A stretch of 64,000 nucleotides of DNA from Clostridia bacterium (GCA_017451485.1 JAFTOG010000042.1:1-64000); one strand, 5' to 3'. Shown: positions 53,002-61,822, counted from the first letter of the stretch. Numbers and translations are program-made. Notes: generated by a model from the sequence alone, not told the origin.

Positions 53002-54126
53002 TTAATCCAACTGATATTCGACACGCAAAATTTCTCCGTTACTTGCATATGCTGCAAGAATGGAGCCCATACCTATATAAAAGCTTCCACTATCGTACTC
53101 AAATGAGACACAGGGTGTATCGTAATAAAAGTAGAAAAGCATATCAAAATCCTTGCTCTCCCCACTTGAATTTTCCCATACTGAAATTTTATATCTGCCG
53201 TCTGAGGTCTTACAGCATGTTAAGGAATAAAGCTTGTTGTTTTTAACTATAAAATCATATATTATGTCGGAGTTAGGATACTTAATATATTCAAAATCCT
53301 TCATATCCTCTGTAACAAACATATACCCTGTAGCTATAAAATATTTATCCTTATACTCTATCGAAGAGCTGTATACAGAGGTATTTACTGTCATATGCCC
53401 TATCTCGTCATAAAGACTCTTTTGATATTCAAATACCCCGTCTACATATTTGTAAAGGTCATAATATGAGGTGCTTGCATCTCTGCCTATGAGAGCAGCA
53501 TATATCTGTCCCTTAAACAAAAATATTTTGTAGACTCTTATACTTGTATAGCCCGTGGTATTAAGTATTCTTCCGTCTTTATAAAAGGTTACCTGGGTAA
53601 ATGTAGCTCCCCCATCCTCGGATATGGCTACAGGATATCCACCGGGCTCAACACCAATAGCAGAGAATATTTTGCCATTATACTCTACCATATCAAAGTT
53701 ATGGACAGCACCCGGGATTGTGCGTACGGTTTTCCACTCTCCACCGTCAAGCACATAATAATTTCCCATGCTCCAGTCCTCCATGGGGTCTGTACCTACT
53801 GTTGTAAGCTTGCCGTCTATGACCATAAACCTGCTTACACACTCGTCAAGCACAGTACCTGTGTTTTTCCACTCCTGTGTAGCAGGGTTGAAGCACCAGA
53901 TATTTATAGGACCTGCATTATCATCGTAATCTCCGTTACCAACATAGAGCTTGCCATCATAAAACATCATATCCCAGGGGGAACGGTTTATGCCGAAGCG
54001 TTCATCCTCCGTAGGGATTCCGATGCTGACGGGAGTTACCTCCTTTGGCAATCTTTTGCAAGAAATACCCAAAAGGGCTGTTGCAGTCAGCAAGAGGACA
54101 AGAATCACCTTGATCAGTCTTTTCAT
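53002..54126 (-). CDS. Lipoprotein with propeller-like repeats
   Basis: 374 residues with a lipoprotein signal (MKRLIKVILVLLLTATALLG-ISC, Cys near 23). The mature part has repeating blocks of the type 'DGKLYVGNGDYDD', 'DGKLTTVGTD', 'NGKIFSAIGV', 'KGQIYAALIG', 'KNKLYSLTC', spaced 45-60 residues apart, like the blades of a beta propeller (Kelch or sialidase-like). No catalytic signature is seen. Probably surface-exposed and ligand-binding. It follows the HAD gene by 21 bases. Confidence 0.7.
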   Translation of the reverse strand: MKRLIKVILVLLLTATALLGISCKRLPKEVTPVSIGIPTEDERFGINRSPWDMMFYDGKLYVGNGDYDDNAGPINIWCFNPATQEWKNTGTVLDECVSRFMVIDGKLTTVGTDPMEDWSMGNYYVLDGGEWKTVRTIPGAVHNFDMVEYNGKIFSAIGVEPGGYPVAISEDGGATFTQVTFYKDGRILNTTGYTSIRVYKIFLFKGQIYAALIGRDASTSYYDLYKYVDGVFEYQKSLYDEIGHMTVNTSVYSSSIEYKDKYFIATGYMFVTEDMKDFEYIKYPNSDIIYDFIVKNNKLYSLTCCKTSDGRYKISVWENSSGESKDFDMLFYFYYDTPCVSFEYDSGSFYIGMGSILAAYASNGEILRVEYQLD

Positions 54127-54147
54127 ATTTTCTCCTTAATCAGTGGG

Positions 54148-54966
54148 TTAATAATTTTTAAGAAGCCAATTTGCTACACCGTCATTCTCATTGCTATCTA
54201 TAACCGAGGTGGCATATTTTTTTAATTCGGAGTGGGCATTTGACACAGCGTATGCCTCATCTGCCTCTTGGAACATTGCAATATCGTTAGTCCCGTCTCC
54301 AAAGCAAATTACCTTGTCACATTCAAGAAGTCCTTTAAGCTCCCTTACAGCACTTGCCTTAGTCGCACGGTTGGGCAGAATCTCCAGCCAGTAGTCCCCC
54401 GAATATATATCCTTGGTATACAGGCACTGAAACTCATCCTTAAATTCAAGGAAGAGTGGATAGAGCTTCTCTTCCTCATCTATGCAAGTAAAATAAAATA
54501 CATCATATGGCTCAATCTCATACACATCTATAGGGGTTCTGCGTTCATCAGTCTTTCTTTTTGACTGAAAATCTGCCATTGCCTCTGACATCATTTTCTC
54601 GTTGAAAAGATATTTTTCCTTATCTTCCAAAAAGGCGTGTATCATGGGGTGCACACCGTTTTTTAACAGACGGTCAAGAATTTTTTGTGCGTCGTCTTTA
54701 GAAAAGTTATTTGAAATCAGCCGTTTCCCCGTTTTTATATTACAAACAAATGTGCCGTTATAAATAATGACAGGTGTATTTATACCAAGTCTGCTTGTCA
54801 GCTCAGATGATGTATACCGGGATCTTGCAGTGGCGAAGGAAAACAGCATTCCCTTTTTTATCAAGGAATTTATCGTATTAACTGTAAAATCAGACAGTGC
54901 CACATCATTTTTCAGCAAGGTGCCGTCAAGGTCGGAAATATACAATATTTTCTCTTTCACACACAC
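54148..54966 (-). CDS. HAD-superfamily IIB (Cof-type) phosphatase
   Basis: 272 residues. Motif I is YISDLDGTLLKND near 12, motif II TARSR near 47, and motif III/IV VICFGDGTNDIAMFQ near 222. The Cof group dephosphorylates small sugar phosphates, flavin or pyridoxal phosphates. The start is GTG (54966, or GTG 54960) after GGAGGGGG. It heads an operon with the propeller lipoprotein. Confidence 0.88.
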   Translation of the reverse strand: MCVKEKILYISDLDGTLLKNDVALSDFTVNTINSLIKKGMLFSFATARSRYTSSELTSRLGINTPVIIYNGTFVCNIKTGKRLISNNFSKDDAQKILDRLLKNGVHPMIHAFLEDKEKYLFNEKMMSEAMADFQSKRKTDERRTPIDVYEIEPYDVFYFTCIDEEEKLYPLFLEFKDEFQCLYTKDIYSGDYWLEILPNRATKASAVRELKGLLECDKVICFGDGTNDIAMFQEADEAYAVSNAHSELKKYATSVIDSNENDGVANWLLKNY

Positions 54967-55025
54967 TCCCCCTCCCTTTTTGTCATTACATAAAGGAATT
55001 AAAATCTTATAGGTTACAAAAATAA

Positions 55026-55064
55026 AGCTCCTCCCATCACTTTTATTAATGATAGAGAGGAGCT
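55026..55064 (-). terminator. Terminator of the 149-residue lipoprotein gene
   Basis: AGCTCCTC/GAGGAGCT with an inner partly paired loop; minus strand continues TTTATTTTTG. Confidence 0.7.
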
Positions 55065-55071
55065 GTATATA

Positions 55072-55521
55072 TCAATAAATTTCAAACTCATATATGCCGT
55101 AGCCCTGAGGATTGTCTATTACTACTACATATACATTCAATTCCTTTCCGCTTACCTCCAGATATAAATTAATATAGCTTTCAGTAACATCGGATTCACC
55201 AAAATAGGTGGTATTAGTGCCCATAGAACCGTATCCCTTAACCGTAATACCCGACTGAAAATCGATGTCCCTGTCCTCCTCTATATTTTCAAAATAGCGT
55301 TGAAGATCGGCAGGGCGTTCAGGATGGAGATATTTAGCAGCCTCCTCATAGTCTCCCTTTTTGATTTCTCGAAGGAAATCCAATGTATGCTCCTTAACCT
55401 CTTCCATATCTTCTCCAAGATCAGTTGGAAAACAGGAGGTCAGGCAAGGAACAATTACGCACATAAGTGCCATAATGACTGCAAGAAATTTTATACTTCT
55501 GTTTTTAACCATAATATTCAC
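55072..55521 (-). CDS. Small lipoprotein, cystatin/NTF2-like fold suspected
   Basis: 149 residues. The signal runs to VPCLTSC (lipobox, Cys near 30). The mature domain starts with EVKEHTLDFLREIKKGDYEEAAKYLHPERP, the pattern of small extracytoplasmic domains with an NTF2/DUF4878-like fold, which is inference. The start is GTG 55521 or ATG 55512; both are within reach of AAGGAAGG. Confidence 0.7.
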   Translation of the reverse strand: MNIMVKNRSIKFLAVIMALMCVIVPCLTSCFPTDLGEDMEEVKEHTLDFLREIKKGDYEEAAKYLHPERPADLQRYFENIEEDRDIDFQSGITVKGYGSMGTNTTYFGESDVTESYINLYLEVSGKELNVYVVVIDNPQGYGIYEFEIY

Positions 55522-55645
55522 ATCCTTCCTTTATTTCATTATAGCATAACTAATAACAGTTGTAAAGGAAAATTTTATTGAAATATTTATTAAAAAGGGC
55601 TTGCATTTTTCAAAAATGTGTGATATACTATTCGAGTACTTAAAT

Positions 55646-55721
55646 AGGGGTATAGTTCAGTTGGTAGAACACCAGTCTCCAAAACTGGGTGTCGTGGGTT
55701 CGAGTCCTTCTGCCCCTGCCA
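55646..55721 (+). tRNA. tRNA-Trp (anticodon CCA)
   Basis: Full cloverleaf: acceptor AGGGGTA/TGCCCCT, D-arm GTTCAGTTGGTAGAAC, anticodon loop CTCCAAA, T-arm GGTTCGAGTCC, G73 and an encoded CCA. A TTGCAT/TATACT promoter-like element lies just upstream (55600-55630). An AraC/FAD-oxidoreductase island follows it. Confidence 0.95.
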
Positions 55722-55727
55722 TAAAAG

Positions 55728-55778
55728 GGCGATAAAAAAGATATCGCCGCAAAAAGCCTTGATTTTTCAAGGCTTTTT
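55728..55778 (+). terminator. Tandem hairpins ending tRNA-Trp transcription
   Basis: GGCGATA/TATCGCC (55728-55748) is followed by AAAAAGCCTTG/CAAGGCTTTTT (55751-55778), whose 3' arm ends in T5; the second is the actual terminator. Confidence 0.75.
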
Positions 55779-55893
55779 CGCTTTTTAGGGTGAAATTTTT
55801 TATGTTCGATTTCGTAGATGAAAAACGATTATTTTTCGATACTGAATAGATTTGAACTCCCGTGAGAACAAAAATACGCCCCAAACAATAACA

Positions 55894-56748
55894 TTAACGA
55901 ATCCCACTATTGTGTTTTTTACTTTTCCTATAAAGTAGCGGTGATACACCAATTTTTTGTTTAAACAAATTTGAAAAGTAATTAGAATCATTGAATCCAA
56001 CTGAAAAAGCAATCTGAGTTACGTTTAAATTTGAATACTCCAATAATTGTTTGGCGTAATTCAAGCGAATGTCGGTTAAATATTCACGAAAATTTTTGCC
56101 CGTATAGCTTTTGAAGCTATGACTAAAATGAGATTTGCTACACGAAAATTTTTTGCAGATCAGATCGGTTGTCAAATCAATAAAATAATGGCGTTGAATA
56201 TAGCGACATATTTTTTCGTTCAAGGTCTCGGTTTTCGTTTCTTTTACCTCCTTGAGATAGGCAAGCTCTAACATTTTGCAAAGCGGAAAAATGAGCGTGT
56301 CTATTTTGCTTTTATCGGGCATATTGGTTTTTAGCTTACTATATTCTTCGACAATAGAATCAAGGGAACAGTCAAAGCATTTTGCAACGGAAGAAATAAA
56401 CAGATCTTTTTTATCGTATGCATAGCTACTTATGGAAACAAAGCCTATAACATTTTTTCCGTCGTGTAACGGATAGCAATATTCTTTGACACCTGCATAG
56501 CAAACGCCGCTAAAGCTTTCATTTTCTTTGCAACATCGTTTGAAGACCTTTTTTTGCTGTGCAAGACAATGAAGATGTCCGTTTGGTAATGATTTTATAT
56601 AAGAACAATAGGGATTATCATGAATATTAAAACTCATCAAGGTGCTACCCGTGATCAACGATTCGTCATTCATGGGATGCAAGGTTACGGAAAGACCGCA
56701 TTCCTTAATGAGATACAAAATATAATCTTGTATGATTTTGATTTCCAT
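55894..56748 (-). CDS. AraC-family regulator with PocR-like sensor domain
   Basis: 284 residues. The N-terminal half (about 1-165) is a PocR-type ligand domain with Cys-rich signature (NPYCSYIKS, HCLAQQKKVFKRCC, GVCYAGVKEYCYPL). The C-terminal 100 residues are two AraC helix-turn-helix motifs (TTDLICKKFSCSKSHFSHSFKSYTG and VTQIAFSVGFNDSNYFSNLFKQKIG). It is divergent from the FAD oxidoreductase and almost certainly controls it in response to a small molecule. Confidence 0.9.
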   Translation of the reverse strand: MEIKIIQDYILYLIKECGLSVTLHPMNDESLITGSTLMSFNIHDNPYCSYIKSLPNGHLHCLAQQKKVFKRCCKENESFSGVCYAGVKEYCYPLHDGKNVIGFVSISSYAYDKKDLFISSVAKCFDCSLDSIVEEYSKLKTNMPDKSKIDTLIFPLCKMLELAYLKEVKETKTETLNEKICRYIQRHYFIDLTTDLICKKFSCSKSHFSHSFKSYTGKNFREYLTDIRLNYAKQLLEYSNLNVTQIAFSVGFNDSNYFSNLFKQKIGVSPLLYRKSKKHNSGIR

Positions 56749-56823
56749 AAAGCCTCCATTTTGCTTGTTTTTACAGGAAATTTGCCATTTTTTAGAGGTA
56801 TTTTCTTTGTTTTTGTGCTATTA

Positions 56824-56852
56824 TTATACCATAGATGGCAGAAAAAAACAAT
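56824..56852 (-). promoter_or_regulatory. Promoter of the AraC-type regulator
   Basis: TTGTTT (56847-56852), 17 bases, TATAAT (56824-56829) on the minus strand. It overlaps the region where the oppositely directed oxidoreductase promoter must lie, and CCATAGATGG (56830-56839) is a small imperfect palindrome there. Confidence 0.6.
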
Positions 56853-56869
56853 AAGGAGAGCATATTTGT

Positions 56870-58558
56870 ATGAGAAACATAACTTATCAAACTGATCTAT
56901 GCGTTGTCGGTGGCGGAATGTCGGGACTTTGCTGTGCAATTGCGGCGGCACGTCATGGAATCAAGGTCGTTTTAGTTCAAGACCGTCCTGTGCTTGGCGG
57001 AAACGCATCGAGTGAGATCCGTATGTGGATAGGCGGTGCGCACGGTAAGGATAATCGAGAGGGTGGCATTATCGAAGAAATTTTCCTTGAAAATTTTTAT
57101 CAGAATCCGTCACTTAAATATCCGATCTGGGATAGTGTTCTCTATGAAAAAGCCAAAGCCGAAGAAAACCTTACGCTATTGCTTAACACAAGCTGTTTGG
57201 ATGCTGCCATGGACGGAAATCGAATCGTCAGTATCAAGGCGTGGCAGTCAAACGCTGAGACCTTTCACACGATCGCTGCGACCTATTTTGCCGATTGCTC
57301 CGGAGATTCGATCTTAGCACCGCTAACAGGTGCAAAATATATGTATGGCAGAGAGGCAAAATCCGATTTTTGCGAATCGATCCCGCCGGATGTAGCCGAC
57401 AAAAAGACTATGGGAATGAGTTGTCTGTTCCAAATTCGCGAGACCGATCACAAGGTTGAATTCACACCGCCCTCATGGGCATACAGCTATGAGTCTGACA
57501 GTGATCTTCCATATAAGGATCATGACAAAAACAACAATTTTTGGTGGATCGAGCTTGGCGGAGAATGGGATTGTATTCATGACACTGACCGTTGTCGAGA
57601 TGAATTGCTCAAAATTTGCTATGGCGTGTGGGATCATATGAAAAATCACGGGGATCATGGCGTAGATAATTGGGAACTTGAGTGGATAGGATTTCTGCCC
57701 GGAAAGCGTGAGAGCCGCCGATACATTGGTAAATATATTGTCACGCAAAATGATGTTGAAGCAGAGGGCAGATTTCATGATATAGTTGCATACGCCGGTT
57801 GGTCTATGGACGATCATTTTCCCGCAGGCTTCTATTATACCAAGGGACATCCGACAATATATCATCCGGCACCCCGTCCATGGGGGCTTCCGCTCAGATG
57901 TATGATATCGGATAATATTGAAAATCTTATTTTTGCGGGAAGAAACATCAGTGTTACCCATACGGCGCTTTCTTCCTCGCGAGTTATGGCAACATGTGCC
58001 GTTCTCGGGCAAGCACTCGGTACAGCGGTAGCGCAGTCAATCAAAAATAACTGTGCGATTGAAAATGTGGATATCGATAAGCTTCAGCAAACACTGATGG
58101 CAGATGATTGCTATATTCCTTGGCATAAAAGAGAAGTACCATGGCTCACCCAACAGGCGCGGTGTAATAGCGAAGTGATAAGAAATGGAATGGATCGTGG
58201 AGAAGAAAATCTTTGGATAGGCGAGGCTGGTGATTTTATTGAATATCAATTTAATAAGGATACCGACATTTCCGAAATACGGCTTGTTTTTGATAACGAT
58301 ATGAATCGCAAATATCACAATATGCCCTGTAATTATCCACTTGTCCAAACACAATTTAAACTTCCCAAAACACTCATCAAGGAATACAAAATAGAAGGAG
58401 AGAACTCAAATGGGGAAAGCTTTACGCTATGCGTATCCGATAATCATCAACGTTTTGTGCAACATTTCGTAAAGTGGAAAACCAAAAAAATTCGCTTCAT
58501 TCCAATATCCACGCACGGTTGCGAACAATACCGTTTGTTTGATTTTGAGGTTCAATAA
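56870..58558 (+). CDS. FAD-dependent oxidoreductase (FAD_oxidored family)
   Basis: 562 residues. LCVVGGGMSGLCCAIAAARHG near 11 is the FAD fold and VLGGNASSEIRMWIGG near 44 is the hallmark of the PF12831-type family. NISVTHTALSSSRVMATCAVLGQALGTA (about 362-388) is its C-terminal flavin segment. The last ~110 residues (FIEYQFNKDTDISEIRLVFDND...) resemble a small jelly-roll, discoidin-like cap. Codon choice is richer in CG-containing codons than neighbouring genes, suggesting transfer. Likely oxidises a sugar or related polyol; the substrate is unknown. Confidence 0.85.
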   Translation: MRNITYQTDLCVVGGGMSGLCCAIAAARHGIKVVLVQDRPVLGGNASSEIRMWIGGAHGKDNREGGIIEEIFLENFYQNPSLKYPIWDSVLYEKAKAEENLTLLLNTSCLDAAMDGNRIVSIKAWQSNAETFHTIAATYFADCSGDSILAPLTGAKYMYGREAKSDFCESIPPDVADKKTMGMSCLFQIRETDHKVEFTPPSWAYSYESDSDLPYKDHDKNNNFWWIELGGEWDCIHDTDRCRDELLKICYGVWDHMKNHGDHGVDNWELEWIGFLPGKRESRRYIGKYIVTQNDVEAEGRFHDIVAYAGWSMDDHFPAGFYYTKGHPTIYHPAPRPWGLPLRCMISDNIENLIFAGRNISVTHTALSSSRVMATCAVLGQALGTAVAQSIKNNCAIENVDIDKLQQTLMADDCYIPWHKREVPWLTQQARCNSEVIRNGMDRGEENLWIGEAGDFIEYQFNKDTDISEIRLVFDNDMNRKYHNMPCNYPLVQTQFKLPKTLIKEYKIEGENSNGESFTLCVSDNHQRFVQHFVKWKTKKIRFIPISTHGCEQYRLFDFEVQ

Positions 58559-58611
58559 TCGATTGTTTATATTTCGAGGAGATACAACGTGGTTTTGCTC
58601 TCGATTATTCA

Positions 58612-58626
58612 CGCGGGTTCAAGTCC
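58612..58626 (+). repeat. T-arm-like sequence after the oxidoreductase
   Basis: CGCGGGTTCAAGTCC matches CGTGGGTTCGAGTCC of tRNA-Trp (55693-55707) at 13 of 15 positions. It may be a worn copy of a tRNA 3' end, or a chance match to a widely conserved T-arm. The stretch 58559-58974 otherwise has a terminator and hairpin array B and no gene. Confidence 0.35.
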
Positions 58627-58671
58627 ATAAGAAAAATAGAAAAATATCTTTTTTGTCCGACTTTCACAAGA

Positions 58672-58704
58672 AAAAAACCAAGTCGAATTTCGACTTGGTT
58701 TTTT
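58672..58704 (+). terminator. Terminator of the FAD oxidoreductase
   Basis: CCAAGTCGA/TCGACTTGG with A6 before and T6 after. Confidence 0.85.
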
Positions 58705-58726
58705 CAGCTAAATCCGTCCTTGCGAA

Positions 58727-58904
58727 CGGGATAAATCCCACTTGTGTGGGATGAAATCGCTTTGCGATGAAATCCCGCTTTGCGGGGAGAGATAGGATGG
58801 ATTTAATTTCATCTGAGGCGGTACGCCGAAGATTTCATCCGAACACAGTGAGGATTTCATCGTGCAAAGCACGATTTCATTAATATATACACGCCTTCGG
58901 CGTG
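58727..58904. repeat. Hairpin array B (spacer GATGAAATC)
   Basis: Hairpins TCCCAC-ttgt-GTGGGA (58736-58751), ATCGC-ttt-GCGAT (58756-58768), CCCGC-ttt-GCGGG (58774-58786), GGCG-gta-CGCC (58817-58827), ATCGTGC-aaa-GCACGAT (58859-58875) and CACGCC-ttc-GGCGTG (58890-58904). Spacers are GATGAAATC at 58750 and 58766, and the reverse complement GATTTCATC at 58831 and 58853, with near copies at 58805 and 58873. It has the same plan as array A but a different spacer word. Confidence 0.85.
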
Positions 58905-58921
58905 ATTCGAACTCGAAACGG

Positions 58922-58950
58922 TTGAACTGTTCACAGATTTGTGGTATAAT
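58922..58950 (+). promoter_or_regulatory. Promoter of the 136-residue membrane protein
   Basis: TTGAAC (58922-58927), 17 bases, TATAAT (58945-58950). Confidence 0.75.
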
Positions 58951-58974
58951 ATCCCCAAGAAAGGCGGTGGGTAG

Positions 58975-59385
58975 ATGGCACGGTACAAGGTAGTTAAGCC
59001 GAAGGACAAAAAATACGAGCTTCTGAAGAAAAGACAAAGAATCCGTATAACCGTAGACATAATCTATTTTATTCTGTTGATTACCGGCGTAGTAATTTGT
59101 GGTATAAATCAATCCGATAGTACCTTTATAGGGTGGGCGTTTATTGCGATGGGTATCCTTTCTATCCCTCTCACTGTATTTCATATTTATATTGAGATTA
59201 AAGGCTGGCGTCCGTTGCGTTGGTACAACGATCCCGAATACAGGCAGTACGCAGTGAAGGAAATTACGGATAACGACGCCTGTGAAGACAGGTTTCTTGG
59301 CGTGTTTGAAATTATACTTCTGATTCTGTTTACTATTGGAATTACCGTAGGCGGAATTATAAAGCTACTTAATGTTCCATACTAA
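58975..59385 (+). CDS. Three-helix membrane protein (unrecognised)
   Basis: 136 residues with a Lys/Arg-rich cytoplasmic start (KPKDKKYELLKKRQRIR) and three hydrophobic segments (about 26-45, 52-72, 108-130). A charged loop (WYNDPEYRQYAVKEITDNDACEDR) lies between helices 2 and 3. The ribosome site is GGCGGTGG. It has its own promoter right behind hairpin array B. Family not recognised. Confidence 0.65.
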   Translation: MARYKVVKPKDKKYELLKKRQRIRITVDIIYFILLITGVVICGINQSDSTFIGWAFIAMGILSIPLTVFHIYIEIKGWRPLRWYNDPEYRQYAVKEITDNDACEDRFLGVFEIILLILFTIGITVGGIIKLLNVPY

Positions 59386-59465
59386 AATGACTTAAAGGAT
59401 ATATAAAACCCAAATCGGAGAGCTTACACGCCCTCCGATTTTTATTTTCGTTAGTTATAAACATC

Positions 59466-59494
59466 TTGCTTTTTTTCACATTGTATGTTATGAT
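59466..59494 (+). promoter_or_regulatory. Promoter of the metallophosphoesterase
   Basis: TTGCTT (59466-59471), 17 bases, TATGAT (59489-59494). Confidence 0.6.
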
Positions 59495-59538
59495 AAAAAC
59501 ACAAATTCTTTATCATAATATTAAAGGAGTGATGAAAA

Positions 59539-60633
59539 ATGTGGCTGGGAATATTTGCAGGAGTGACTCTGATTGCGATTTTTGCAATTGTGTTTCTTAT
59601 GCGTAGAGCCCTGCGATTCGGATTCTCCAAAAAAATATATGAACGAAATAAGGCTTTAGGTATTCTCTCCTCTATATGGCCTATTGCCATATGTCTTCCC
59701 TTTTTATTTGTAGGATTTGTGGCTTTTATAATAGCCTTTATACATTTATTTGTCTTTTGGTTAATAACTGACCTTGCCGTGTTTATAGCTCTCAGGTTGG
59801 CTAAAAAAGGTAGTACTAAGCGTTATATAAACGGATTTATTGCTCTTTCCTTAACCGTAGTTTACCTTAGCTACGGTTGGATTATGGCACACAATGTTAT
59901 ACAAACAGATTATGATATAAAAACAGATAAGGCCCTCGGCAAGGAGTCATTAAGAGTGGTTGCTATTGCAGATCTGCACTCGGGAATCACCCTTGACGGA
60001 GATGACTTTTTAGAGGAATGTAAGCGAATCAATGCTCTGGAGCCCGATGTCGTTGTCGTTTGCGGAGATTTTGTAGATGATGATACCTCCCGTGAGGATA
60101 TGATAAAATCCTGTGAGGCTCTTGGCACTCTCGATACAAAATACGGAGTATTCTTTGTATTTGGAAATCACGACAGGGGGTACTTTAGAAACGGTGCATT
60201 CAGCACAGAGGAGCTATATTACAACCTCTCAAAAAACAGAGTAACGGTTCTCTCCGATGAGGTCGTTGCTATAAATGAGGATGTATATATTATCGGCAGA
60301 GAGGACGCATCACGGAAAGACAGAAAAGCGGCAGAGTCCCTTATGCAGGGCATAGACCCATCAAAATTTGTTATTATGCTTGACCATCAGCCAACGGACT
60401 ATAACGCCATAGCAGAATGCTCCCCGGACCTTGTTATCTCGGGACATACCCACGGAGGTCACATTTTCCCTGCCGGACAAATCGGTATGCTTATGGGAGC
60501 AAATGATTCCCTGTACGGATTAAAAAAACAGGAAGATACCTCCTTTATTGTAACCTCCGGTATATCGGGTTGGGCAATCCCCTTCAAAACCTTTACAGTC
60601 TCGGAATTTGTTGTTATTGATATAGAAAACTAA
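59539..60633 (+). CDS. Membrane-anchored metallophosphoesterase (YkuE/LpxH-like fold)
   Basis: 364 residues. Three to four TM helices occupy about 1-125. A calcineurin-like phosphoesterase domain follows with all metal motifs: AIADLHSG near 141, VVCGDFVDDD near 172, FGNHDRG near 208, MLDHQP near 277 and SGHTHGGH near 295. Such proteins hydrolyse phospholipid head groups or bactoprenol-linked phosphates at the membrane. It is followed 9 bases later by a GNAT gene. Confidence 0.9.
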   Translation: MWLGIFAGVTLIAIFAIVFLMRRALRFGFSKKIYERNKALGILSSIWPIAICLPFLFVGFVAFIIAFIHLFVFWLITDLAVFIALRLAKKGSTKRYINGFIALSLTVVYLSYGWIMAHNVIQTDYDIKTDKALGKESLRVVAIADLHSGITLDGDDFLEECKRINALEPDVVVVCGDFVDDDTSREDMIKSCEALGTLDTKYGVFFVFGNHDRGYFRNGAFSTEELYYNLSKNRVTVLSDEVVAINEDVYIIGREDASRKDRKAAESLMQGIDPSKFVIMLDHQPTDYNAIAECSPDLVISGHTHGGHIFPAGQIGMLMGANDSLYGLKKQEDTSFIVTSGISGWAIPFKTFTVSEFVVIDIEN

Positions 60634-60642
60634 GGAGTCATT

Positions 60643-61134
60643 ATGTATAGATTTGAACATGCGGCAAAAAATGAATTAAACACACTTTTGCCTAAGCTTT
60701 TTGAAATATTACACTCAAATATGAGCATTATTGCTCCTACGGGAAACACCTACAGCGAGGATTTTGAAATATGGCTTTCAAATGTTTATCCTGCTTTAAT
60801 GAGTACCCCGAGAGAGATAGTTGTGATGTATGACGAGAGTAATATAATCGGCTACTTCCAATACTATATAAACGGTGCTTTATTCATGATGGAGGAAATA
60901 CAGATAAAACAGGAATACCAGGGTGCAGGTGTCTTCTCTGCTTTTTATTCCTGGCTGATTCAAAGGTTACCTATGGCTTTACAGACTGTTGAAGCCTATG
61001 CAAATAAGCTTAACGAAAAATCACAGGGCATCCTTACCCATCTCGGTCTTTCTCAAATTGGTGAAAACAAGGGTGGTAGCTGTTATCACTACAAGGGAGA
61101 TTATAAAAATCTACAAGATAAGTATAACAAATAA
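60643..61134 (+). CDS. GNAT-family N-acetyltransferase-like protein
   Basis: 163 residues. The middle strand and helix MMEEIQIKQEYQGAGVFSAFYSWLI (about 86-109) match GNAT motif A, the acetyl-CoA pyrophosphate loop (Q/R-x-x-G-x-G/A), with GAG in place of the usual GIG. The C-terminal end has a single helix and strand (ILTHLGLSQIGENKGGSCYHY). Substrate unknown. It is cotranscribed with the metallophosphoesterase. Confidence 0.7.
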   Translation: MYRFEHAAKNELNTLLPKLFEILHSNMSIIAPTGNTYSEDFEIWLSNVYPALMSTPREIVVMYDESNIIGYFQYYINGALFMMEEIQIKQEYQGAGVFSAFYSWLIQRLPMALQTVEAYANKLNEKSQGILTHLGLSQIGENKGGSCYHYKGDYKNLQDKYNK

Positions 61135-61139
61135 TATAG

Positions 61140-61171
61140 AAAAAGGAGTTGCCATACGACAGCTCCTTTTT
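61140..61171. terminator. Terminator between convergent GNAT and upp genes
   Basis: AAAAAGGAG... pairs with ...CTCCTTTTT, extended by GTTG/CGAC with a small bulge. Confidence 0.75.
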
Positions 61172-61177
61172 ATTATT

Positions 61178-61822
61178 TTATTTAGTACCGAAAAGACGGT
61201 CACCTGCGTCTCCGAGGCCGGGGAGAATATATCCGTTTTCGTTAAGGCATCTATCCAATGTAGAAACATATATTTTCACATCGGGATGAGCCTCTGCTAC
61301 CTTGGAAACGCCCTCGGGTGCACCTATAATAGCCATAAATTTTATATGAGTACAGCCATACTCCTCTTTAAGAAGCTTGATAGCATCACAGGCACTTCCT
61401 CCTGTGGCTAGCATGGGGTCAACCACTAAAACAAGCTTGTCCTCTATTCCCTTAGGAAGCTTACAGTAGTAGGAATGTGGCTCCAATGTTTCCTCATCTC
61501 TGTACATACCTATATGACCTACTCTTGCAGAGGGGAAAAGAACATGAACACCGTTTACCATTCCTAAGCCTGCACGAAGAATAGGTACTATAACTATGGA
61601 GTTATCCTTAACAAATGTCTGTGTACAGGTCTCAAGAGGGGTTTTAACCTCCTTTTCCACCGTGGGCACATCATCCTTTAAGCTCTCAAAGGTCATAAGA
61701 GTTGTTATTTCCTCAACGAGCTCACGAAACTCCTTCATGCTTGTTTTTTCATCACGAAGGATTGCTATTTTATGCTTTATAAGTGGGTGATCAAATATAA
61801 CTACATTATCATATTTTTTCAT
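61178..61822 (-). CDS. upp: Uracil phosphoribosyltransferase
   Basis: Converts uracil and PRPP to UMP. 214 residues; the PRPP loop is VLVVDPMLATGGSACDAI near 128, with ILRAGLGMVNGV near 80 and the C-terminal YILPGLGDAGDRLFG uracil-binding region. The start overlaps the uraA stop by 4 bases, so salvage enzyme and importer are translationally coupled. Confidence 0.96.
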   Translation of the reverse strand: MKKYDNVVIFDHPLIKHKIAILRDEKTSMKEFRELVEEITTLMTFESLKDDVPTVEKEVKTPLETCTQTFVKDNSIVIVPILRAGLGMVNGVHVLFPSARVGHIGMYRDEETLEPHSYYCKLPKGIEDKLVLVVDPMLATGGSACDAIKLLKEEYGCTHIKFMAIIGAPEGVSKVAEAHPDVKIYVSTLDRCLNENGYILPGLGDAGDRLFGTK

